Assembly (NCBI RefSeq): GCF_018614205.1
Contig: NZ_JAGGOS010000112.1
Span: forward strand, 1-42,518
DNA: 42,518 nt
Origin: Streptomyces sp. ISL-36
GTDB lineage: Bacteria; Actinomycetota; Actinomycetes; Streptomycetales; Streptomycetaceae
Direction: 5' to 3'
Shown here in pieces: positions 36,502 to 42,518 of the stretch. The stretch's first letter is position 1. Each line of letters starts with the position of its first letter. The position numbers and the translations under genes are program-made. The notes under the pieces were generated by a model. That model did no database searches. It had not been told where the DNA came from and saw nothing but the letters and a program-made list of their open reading frames with translations.

Positions 36502-37947
36502 TCACACGGTGGCCGTCTCGCCCTGCGGGGCGGAGGAGGCGGACGCGTCGGGGGCGCCCGCGAGGGCCTTGTCGCTCTTCATGACGAGGAGCGTGATGAC
36601 ACCACCGGCGGCGGCGATGACCGCGGCGCCGATGAAGGCGGCGGAGAAGCCGTCGGTGAGCGCCGGGAGGTTGCCCAGCTGGTCGGCTCCCTGCGACATG
36701 GCGAGCGCGGTCAGCGCGGCCAGGCCGAGGGCGGAGCCGACGTTGTAGGTGGTGTTGACGATGCCGGAGGCGAGACCGGCCTGCTCCTGCGGGGCGCCGG
36801 ACATCGCGGCGATCATCGCGGGGATGTAGGCGAGGGACATGCCGAGCGCGGCGACCAGCGAGGCGGGCAGGACGTCGACCAGGAAGGAGCCGGTCGGCGG
36901 GACGGCCGCCAGCCAGACCAGACCGGCCGCGAGGACCAGCAGACCACCGGCGATCAGCGGCTTGGCACCGAACTTGCCCATGAGCCGGGCGGTGATGGCC
37001 GTCATGAAGATCATCAGCAGGACGGTCATCGGGAGCAGCGCGGCGCCGGAGGCGAAGGCCCCGTAGCCGAGAACCTGCTGCAGGTAGAGGTTGAGGAAGT
37101 ACCACATCGGGATCCAGGCGGCGCCCAGCAGCGTCATGGCCAGGTTGGCCGAGCCGAGGCGCGGGACCCGCCAGACGCTGAGCGGCATGAGCGGCTCGCG
37201 GATGGACTTCTGGATCACGAAGAAGAGGACGAGCAGGGCGGCGGCGCCGACCAGCTCCAGGATCGTGGCGGTGGCCCCCCAGCCGACCTCGGGGGCCCGG
37301 ACCACGGCGAACACGGCGAGCGCGAGGCCGGCGGTGACGGCGACCGCGCCGAGGATGTCGACGGAACCACGACGGGACTCGACGGCCGGGAGCAGCTTGG
37401 TCGCGGCCAGGGTGGCGAGGCCGATCGGGATGTAGATGATGAAGACCCACTGCCAGCTCATCCACTCGGTGAAGACGCCACCGAGGAAGACACCCGCGGT
37501 ACCGCCCGCCGGGGCGGCGGCGCCGTAGAGCGCCATCGCCTTGCCGAGCTCCTTCGGGTCGTGCATGAAGAGCATCATCAGCAGGGTCATGGCGGAGGGC
37601 GCGATCAGCGCACCGCCGACGCCCTGGACGGCGCGGCCGACGATCTCGACCCAGGCGGTCTGCGCGGCGGCGGCGACGACCGAGCCGGCGATCATGATCG
37701 CCCAGCCGGAGACGAAGATCTTGCGGGCGCCGACGAGGTCGGAGAGGCGGCCGCCGAGGAGCAGGAGTCCGCCGAAGACGATGACGTAGGCGTTGAAGAT
37801 CCACTGGAGCTCGCTCTGCGAGAAGCCCAGGTCCTTCTGCATCTCGGGGAGCGCGACCCCGATGATCGAGGTGTCCATGATGACCATGAACTGGGCGGCG
37901 GCGAGCACGACAAGTGCCCACCAGCGCCGGGGATTGACGGTTGACAT
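36502..37947 (-). CDS. MFS drug exporter, DHA2 (14-helix) family
   Basis: The 481-residue transporter has about 14 hydrophobic segments, the early DHA2 motif QFMVIMDTSIIGVALPEMQKDLG, motif A GGRLSDLVGARK, and motif C-like GPAGGTAG-type glycines (APAGGTAGVFLGG). DHA2 members export drugs and self-made antibiotics by proton exchange. AAGGAG precedes ATG 37947. Its upstream region has two palindromes of CsoR type, so copper may induce it. It is the natural exporter for the neighbouring biosynthetic genes, possibly for a metal-binding product. Confidence 0.92.
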   Translation of the reverse strand: MSTVNPRRWWALVVLAAAQFMVIMDTSIIGVALPEMQKDLGFSQSELQWIFNAYVIVFGGLLLLGGRLSDLVGARKIFVSGWAIMIAGSVVAAAAQTAWVEIVGRAVQGVGGALIAPSAMTLLMMLFMHDPKELGKAMALYGAAAPAGGTAGVFLGGVFTEWMSWQWVFIIYIPIGLATLAATKLLPAVESRRGSVDILGAVAVTAGLALAVFAVVRAPEVGWGATATILELVGAAALLVLFFVIQKSIREPLMPLSVWRVPRLGSANLAMTLLGAAWIPMWYFLNLYLQQVLGYGAFASGAALLPMTVLLMIFMTAITARLMGKFGAKPLIAGGLLVLAAGLVWLAAVPPTGSFLVDVLPASLVAALGMSLAYIPAMIAAMSGAPQEQAGLASGIVNTTYNVGSALGLAALTALAMSQGADQLGNLPALTDGFSAAFIGAAVIAAAGGVITLLVMKSDKALAGAPDASASSAPQGETATV

Positions 37948-37970
37948 TGCCCTGCTCCTTCTCTCGCACA

Positions 37971-37985
37971 TACCCCTAGGGGGTA
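37971..37985. promoter_or_regulatory. CsoR-like operator 1 in the DHA2/HD divergent promoter
   Basis: TACCCC-TAG-GGGGTA is a perfect 6-3-6 palindrome, 24 bases before the exporter start, and is the same as the site at 525 except in its centre. Confidence 0.65.
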
Positions 37986-38004
37986 CCTTGCGCAGCACCG
38001 TAGC

Positions 38005-38021
38005 ATACCCATGGGGGGTAT
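38005..38021. promoter_or_regulatory. CsoR-like operator 2 in the DHA2/HD divergent promoter
   Basis: ATACCC-ATGGG-GGGTAT, a palindrome about three helical turns from operator 1. The gap 37948-38092 is otherwise free of genes, so these sites could govern both divergent genes. Confidence 0.6.
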
Positions 38022-38092
38022 GTAAGTCCGTAGGTAAGAGCGAGGTAAGGACACGACCGGAGACGGGCACTCCGGGGGGGCAGAATGCCCCC

Positions 38093-38743
38093 ATGACCAC
38101 CGAAGAGGAGCACGACCTCCTCCAGCGCTGGACCTCGACCCTGCTCGCGGCCCGAGCCGGCCGCGAGGGCCCGGACCCCGCCCCGTACGGCCGGAACCTG
38201 CTCGCGCGCTGGGCCGAGCCGCAGCGCAGGTACCACACGGTCGAGCACCTACGGGCGGTCCTCGACCGGATCGACGAACTCGCCTCCACGGCAGCAGAGT
38301 TGGAGCTCGTCCGACTGGCCGCCTGGTTCCACGACGCGGTCTACCGCCCGGACCGGTCCGAAAACGAGGAACGCTCGGCGACCCTGGCCGAGAAGGCCCT
38401 CACCGAGGCGGGCCTCGCCGACCGCGAGGTGGCGGAGGTGGCCCGCCTGGTCCGCCTGACGGTCACCCACGACCCGGCGGAGGGCGACCTCAACGGCGAG
38501 GTGCTCTGCGACGCCGACCTGGCCATCCTGGCGAGCGGCACAGACACCTATAGGGGGTATGCGTCCGCGGTCCGGGAGGAGTACGGCTTCGTCCCGGACG
38601 ACGCCTTCCGGGAGGGCCGGGCCGCGGTGCTCCGGCAGCTGCTGTCGCTCCCGCGGCTGTTCCGTACGGCACACGGAGCAGCGGCCTGGGAGGCGTCGGC
38701 GCGCCGGAACCTGGAACGGGAGCTGACGACACTGACGACGTGA
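38093..38743 (+). CDS. HD-domain protein (predicted metal-dependent phosphohydrolase)
   Basis: The 216-residue protein has H48 (RRYHTVEHL, with H52) and H80-D81 (AAWFHDAVY) plus late CDADLAIL, an HD-type metal site. The family is widespread and of unknown substrate; in databases it is often given a misleading receptor-subunit name. ATG 38093 is chosen because the longer upstream frame is not conserved-looking. It ends in a 4-base overlap with an alternative start of the next frame, but the MFS gene most likely starts later. Confidence 0.8.
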   Translation: MTTEEEHDLLQRWTSTLLAARAGREGPDPAPYGRNLLARWAEPQRRYHTVEHLRAVLDRIDELASTAAELELVRLAAWFHDAVYRPDRSENEERSATLAEKALTEAGLADREVAEVARLVRLTVTHDPAEGDLNGEVLCDADLAILASGTDTYRGYASAVREEYGFVPDDAFREGRAAVLRQLLSLPRLFRTAHGAAAWEASARRNLERELTTLTT

Positions 38744-38865
38744 CAGCGCCGACGACACTGACGGCGGACTGGCCCGCCCCCGGCCGTCCCAGAGAGACCT
38801 GGACGCCGTCCGTGCCCCTTACGACCCGTACCGTCCCGTATGACGAGACGACGGCGGAGAGGGGA

Positions 38866-40182
38866 ATGTCAGGCACAAACCCCCCGTTGACCCATGTCAT
38901 GCCGTCTTCGCCTGCCGAGCCCACGACCGAGCACTCCACCGAGCCCACGACGTCCGGCCGCACCCGCATGCCCCTGGCCGTCTACATCCTCGGGCTCTCC
39001 GTCTTCGCGCTCGGCACGAGCGAATTCATGCTCTCCGGCCTTCTGCCACCCATCGCCGACGACATGAACGTCTCCATCTCCCGCGCCGGCCTCCTCATCT
39101 CGGCCTTCGCGATCGGCATGGTCGTCGGCGCCCCGCTGCTCGCCGTCGCGACCCTGCGACTCCCCCGCAAGACGACCCTGGTCGCCCTGATCACCGTCTT
39201 CGGCCTCGGCCAGGTCGCCGGTGCCCTCGCGCCGAACTACGGCGTGCTCTTCGCCTCCAGGATCGTGAGCGCGCTCGCCTGCGCCGGGTTCTGGGCGGTC
39301 GGCGCCGCCGTCGCCATCGCCATGGTCCCGGTGGGCGCCCGCGCCCGCGCGATGGCGGTCATGATCGGCGGCCTCTCCATCGCCAACGTCCTCGGCGTCC
39401 CGGCGGGCGCCTTCCTCGGCGAGCACCTCGGCTGGCGCTCCGCCTTCTGGGCGGTCGCCGCGGCCTCCGCGATCGCGCTCGTCGGCGTCATGACCCGCAT
39501 CCCGCACATCCCGGTCCCGGAGACGAAGCCGCGGCTCAAGCGCGAGCTGGTGATCTACCGCGACCGCCAGGTGCTGCTCTCGATCGTGATCACCGCACTC
39601 GCCGCAGGCGGCATCTTCTGCGCGTTCTCCTACCTCGCGCCGGTGATCACGGACGTCGCCGGGATCGACACCCGGTGGGTGTCCGCGATCCTCGGTCTCT
39701 TCGGCATCGGCGCGCTGATCGGTACGTACATCGGCGGCCGGGTCGCCGACGCCCACCTCTTCGGGGTCCTGCTCAGCGGCATCACCGCCTCGACCGTCTT
39801 CCTGATCGCCCTGGCCCTCTTCGCCTCCAGCCCGGTCGCGGTCGTCGCCCTCTCCTTCCTCCTCGGCGTCTCGGCCTTCTACACCGCCCCCGCCCTCAAC
39901 GCCCGCATGTTCAACGTGGCCGGCGCCGCTCCGACCCTCGCCGGCGCCACGACCACGGCCGCGTTCAACCTGGGCAACACCGCGGGCCCCTGGTTCGGCG
40001 GCACGGTCATCGACGCGGACCTCGGCTTCGCTGCGACGGCCTGGGCGGGAGCGGCGATGACCGCGGTGGCGCTGGCGACCGTCGCGCTCGCCCTGCGCCT
40101 GAGCCGCCGCAAGCCGGGGGGCAGCCACATCGTGAGCCGGGGCGCGGTCGCGTCCGCCGAACGGGTCGAGTCCTCCCGCTGA
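38866..40182 (+). CDS. MFS exporter, DHA1 (12-helix, Cmx/AraJ-like) family
   Basis: The 438-residue transporter starts its first helix at LAVYILGLSVFALGTSEFMLSGLLPPIADD, a hallmark of the chloramphenicol/arabinose-efflux type, with motif LGVPAGAFLGEHLGWRSAFW. About 12 membrane segments are visible. ATG 38866 follows GGAGAGGGGA. An upstream frame to 38740 gives a hydrophilic leader unlikely to be real. It is a second efflux gene near the biosynthetic genes and convergent with the SARP gene. The substrate is not predictable. Confidence 0.87.
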   Translation: MSGTNPPLTHVMPSSPAEPTTEHSTEPTTSGRTRMPLAVYILGLSVFALGTSEFMLSGLLPPIADDMNVSISRAGLLISAFAIGMVVGAPLLAVATLRLPRKTTLVALITVFGLGQVAGALAPNYGVLFASRIVSALACAGFWAVGAAVAIAMVPVGARARAMAVMIGGLSIANVLGVPAGAFLGEHLGWRSAFWAVAAASAIALVGVMTRIPHIPVPETKPRLKRELVIYRDRQVLLSIVITALAAGGIFCAFSYLAPVITDVAGIDTRWVSAILGLFGIGALIGTYIGGRVADAHLFGVLLSGITASTVFLIALALFASSPVAVVALSFLLGVSAFYTAPALNARMFNVAGAAPTLAGATTTAAFNLGNTAGPWFGGTVIDADLGFAATAWAGAAMTAVALATVALALRLSRRKPGGSHIVSRGAVASAERVESSR

Positions 40183-40200
40183 CCCACCGCCCGCCCGGCA

Positions 40201-40276
40201 GGATCGGCAGGATCGGCAGGATCGGCAGGACACGCCCTATGCGGAGACCACGCCCTATGCCGAGATCACGCCCTGC
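40201..40276. repeat. 9-bp and 18-bp tandem repeats between convergent genes
   Basis: GGATCGGCA repeats three times plus a partial copy at 40201-40230. Then the 18-base unit CACGCCCTATGCGGAGAC occurs at 40231 and, with two changes, at 40249, followed by a part copy. The last unit includes the SARP stop codon (40255-40257), so the gene end was duplicated. Confidence 0.85.
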
Positions 40277-40965
40277 ACCAGCCGCGTCATGAGCGGTGAC
40301 GGCTCGACCGCCAACTCCCGGTGCAGCAGGCGCCGATACTCCTTGTAACGCTTCACCGCGCAGGCCCTGTTGCCCTCGGCGAGATGAATCTCTATCAGGA
40401 TGCGCTGCGCCGTCTCCCGTATCGGGTCGATCTCCGCGGCGGTCAGCGCCGTCTGGAACGCGGCCAGGTACTCCCCGTCCCGCTGCAGCCGCTGGGCCAC
40501 GCTCTCCAGCGCGTGCAGCCGCACGTGGTCCCAGCGCTCGCGCTCCAGTACGAGCCACTCGTCCTGCCAACGGGGCAGCAGCTCCTCGCCGAGCGTGGCG
40601 ACGAGCGACTCGGGGTCCGCGGGCGGCGGGCCGTCCCCGACGGCGTCCTGGGCCAGGCTCCGTACGGCCCGCAGGTCGACCTCGACCAGGGGCGCGAGAC
40701 GCAGCCGGTGATCCACGCACTCCACCGTGGTCACCTGACCCGCGCGCCGCCCGTGGCACAGGGCGGTCCGGAGGTTCGCGGAAGCTCTGCTCGGGCTGCA
40801 GTCGGGCCACAGCCGCTCGGCTGCCGCCCCCCTGTACACGCCGGGCGGGTGCAACGCGAGAAGCGCCAACAGGCGTTGTGCCCCTGAGGGGAGGGGGATG
40901 CGGCATCCGGCGTACGAGAGCTCGAAGGCACCGAGCAGTTCGAGGTATACGCCGTTCGATGACAC
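40255..40965 (-). CDS. SARP-family (BTAD) pathway regulator
   Basis: The 236-residue protein has an OmpR-like winged helix (VYLELLGAFELSYAGCRIPLPSGAQRLLALLALHPPGVYRGAAAERLWPDCSPSRASANLRTAL) and a bacterial transcriptional activator domain (EHL-type repeats, DPIRETAQRILIEIHLAEGNRACAVKRYKEYRRLLHRELAVEPS). SARPs activate secondary-metabolite operons by binding direct heptamers at 11-bp pitch near -35. The start is GTG 40965, but ATG 41001 is possible. It is divergent from the subtilase gene, and an 11-bp pitch repeat lies between them. Confidence 0.88.
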   Translation of the reverse strand: MSSNGVYLELLGAFELSYAGCRIPLPSGAQRLLALLALHPPGVYRGAAAERLWPDCSPSRASANLRTALCHGRRAGQVTTVECVDHRLRLAPLVEVDLRAVRSLAQDAVGDGPPPADPESLVATLGEELLPRWQDEWLVLERERWDHVRLHALESVAQRLQRDGEYLAAFQTALTAAEIDPIRETAQRILIEIHLAEGNRACAVKRYKEYRRLLHRELAVEPSPLMTRLVQGVISA

Positions 40966-41139
40966 ACCCCTCACTCTGCAACCGGCCGCTGGATCACGCA
41001 TCCGCGCATGCCCCTGTCATACGCCCTGATTCCCCGTCGACAGCGGGCTCCCCGACCCGTCCGGCACATTCGTCGGGCTCACCGTCCGGCCCGCCTGTCC
41101 ACCGCGCTGACCGGCGGCCCCGACGACTCGGAGGACGTC

Positions 41140-41161
41140 CCGGAAATGGTCCGGAAACGGT
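41140..41161. promoter_or_regulatory. 11-bp pitch direct repeat (SARP box candidate)
   Basis: CCGGAAATGGT is followed directly by CCGGAAACGGT. Spacing of 11 bases is that of SARP sites. It lies in the gene-free stretch 40966-41274 between the SARP and the subtilase gene; a clear -10 is not seen. A further related CGGAAAGCGGGTCCGG is at about 41259. Confidence 0.5.
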
Positions 41162-41274
41162 CTGCCGACGCCGTTTGCACATTCCGGGTGACGGAGCGCC
41201 GACGGGGCCGACGGAAGGTCTGAACGAAAGCCTTTCCGCACGCGGTGCCCACAGGCACGGAAAGCGGGTCCGGG

Positions 41275-42518
41275 ATGAAGCCTCGGGCGGTCCTCGGAGA
41301 ACTCAGCGCACGGCGCGACGAGCCGTTCGGCGATCCACGCGTCTGCGTGGCACTGCTCGACGGGCCCGTGGACCTGTCCCACCCCTGCTTCGCGGGCGCG
41401 GATCTGACGCGTCTGGACACGCTGGTGCAGGAGCCCGCCGGGCAGGGACCCATGTCCCTGCATGGGACCCATGTCGCCAGCCTCCTCTTCGGCGTCCCGG
41501 GCAGCCTCGTCAGCGGGCTCGTCCCCCGCTGCCGCGGCCTGATCCTGCCGGTCTTCCGCGACGACGGCGACGGCCGGGTGCCGCAGCTGGACCTGGCCCG
41601 CGCCATCGAGCGTGCCGTCGACGAGGGCGCGCACGTCATCAACATCAGCGGCGGCGAACGGGCCGCTGACGGGCAACCCGATCAGCTCCTCGCCCGGGCT
41701 CTGCGGCTCTGCGAGGACCACGGCGTCCTGGTCGTGTCCGCCGTCGGGAACGACGGTTCCGACACCGTCCAGGTACCGGCCGCCGACCCCTCCGTCCTGG
41801 CCGTCGGCGCCACCGGTGCCGACGGCCGGCCGCTCGACATCAGCAACTGGGGTGCTACCTACCGCACCCACGGGATCCTCGCCCCCGGCCAGGACATCGA
41901 GGGCGCCGCGCCCCAGGGCGGCCTGGCCTCCCTGACGGGAAGCAGTTTCGCCACGCCGCTCGTCGCCGGCACCGCGGCGCTGCTCGTCGCGGCCCAGTCG
42001 GCCGCCGGAGGCGTGGCGGACCCGAGGGCCGCCGGGCAGGCCCTGCTCGCGACGGCCACCACCCCCGCCGACTGCGCCGATCCCGACGCCCCGGCCTGCC
42101 GGCGCGGGCTCGGCGGCAGCCTCGACGCCCCCCGGGCGTACGCCCTCATCACCAGGAAAGAGGAGACAGCCGTGACCACTCCCGCAGCCGCTTCCGCCCC
42201 CGTACCGCAGGGGGCCCCGGCACCGTACGAGAACCCCACGCCGTACGGGACCCCCGCACCGCACGCGACCCCCGCACCACAGGAGGCGGTCGCCCCGGCA
42301 GTCGCCCCCGCGGTCGCCCCGGCCGGTTACGAGACCTCCGCCCCGGCCGCCACTCCGACGGCCTATGGGAGTCCCGCCACACCCGTGGCTGCACCCCCCG
42401 TACCCCCCGTACCCCCCGCCGCACCACCCGCACCCGCCGTCGCACCGGCCGCGGCCGCCGCACCGCAAGCGTCGCCTCCCCCCGCGCCCGCACCCGCGCC
42501 TCCGCCCCCCCCGTCCCC
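41275..42518 (+). CDS. PatA/PatG-like subtilisin-family protease (partial, 3' end outside)
   Basis: The open frame runs to the window end (414 codons). It is an S8 peptidase without signal peptide or propeptide: D29 (VALLDGPVD), H63 (LHGTHVAS) and Ser of TGSSFATPLVAG form the triad. From about residue 295 it becomes a Pro/Ala-rich linker, as in cyanobactin-type PatA/PatG proteases, where a further domain follows. The family cleaves leader peptides of RiPP precursors. No precursor or cyclodehydratase is visible here, so the continuation past 42518 matters. The ribosome site is weak. Confidence 0.8.
   Translation, partial: MKPRAVLGELSARRDEPFGDPRVCVALLDGPVDLSHPCFAGADLTRLDTLVQEPAGQGPMSLHGTHVASLLFGVPGSLVSGLVPRCRGLILPVFRDDGDGRVPQLDLARAIERAVDEGAHVINISGGERAADGQPDQLLARALRLCEDHGVLVVSAVGNDGSDTVQVPAADPSVLAVGATGADGRPLDISNWGATYRTHGILAPGQDIEGAAPQGGLASLTGSSFATPLVAGTAALLVAAQSAAGGVADPRAAGQALLATATTPADCADPDAPACRRGLGGSLDAPRAYALITRKEETAVTTPAAASAPVPQGAPAPYENPTPYGTPAPHATPAPQEAVAPAVAPAVAPAGYETSAPAATPTAYGSPATPVAAPPVPPVPPAAPPAPAVAPAAAAAPQASPPPAPAPAPPPPPS

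Noticed and set aside
38547..38560. A fourth CsoR-type box inside the HD gene
   Set aside because: Only one half (GGGGGTAT) matches. The other arm is imperfect and it lies within coding sequence.

Overview
The window is very GC-rich, with frequent GTG starts, tightly overlapping operons, a rare in-frame TTA codon and families typical of actinomycetes (MshA-like glycosyltransferase, mycothiol-dependent DinB-fold protein, SARP, CsoR, BlaI/M56). This points to a Streptomyces-type actinobacterium. I see no rRNA, tRNA, CRISPR array or insertion sequence.

Layout. 0-4.7 kb: a CsoR-type copper repressor, a CsoR-like operator, a BlaI repressor with a repeat-rich tail, its M56 metallopeptidase (one TTA codon), a GNAT acetyltransferase, a methyltransferase and a Fur-family regulator. 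4.9-7.4 kb: two tandem paralogous LuxR-HTH regulators convergent with a tiny secreted peptide. 7.6-15.4 kb: accessory operon A (minus strand: AsnB, PrpF-like isomerase, an SDR with Tyr replaced by Phe, a MetRS-like protein without KMSKS, an MshA-like glycosyltransferase) and a divergent PIG-L deacetylase. 15.4-17.3 kb: small genes and a LysE exporter. 17.4-21.1 kb: an indigoidine-synthetase-type NRPS (A-Ox-T-TE). 21.3-35.2 kb: accessory operon B on the minus strand, read from a near-consensus promoter at about 35.2 kb. It encodes MaoC, two methyltransferases, an AurF-like diiron oxygenase, an amino acid:[carrier protein] ligase, an AcpS-type transferase, a carrier protein, and a full SAM-regeneration set (metK, adenosine kinase, metH, metF, ahcY) ending in a mycothiol-dependent-family gene. 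35.3-40.2 kb: a cystathionine lyase-family enzyme, a DHA2 exporter whose promoter carries two copper-type palindromes, an HD protein and a second MFS exporter. 40.2-42.5 kb: a SARP regulator divergent from a PatG-like subtilase truncated by the window end.

Working together (inference). Operon B looks like a methylation-heavy pathway on a carrier-bound amino acid: the ligase loads an amino acid onto the dedicated carrier, the diiron enzyme oxidises it, and methyltransferases decorate it while the SAM cycle refills methyl donor. Operon A repeats mycothiol logic (MshA-like GT, PIG-L deacetylase, class I aaRS-like ligase) but with a MetRS relative instead of the CysRS relative MshC. I cannot name the product. 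The operon A gene combination and the copper-linked export are the parts most likely to be new.
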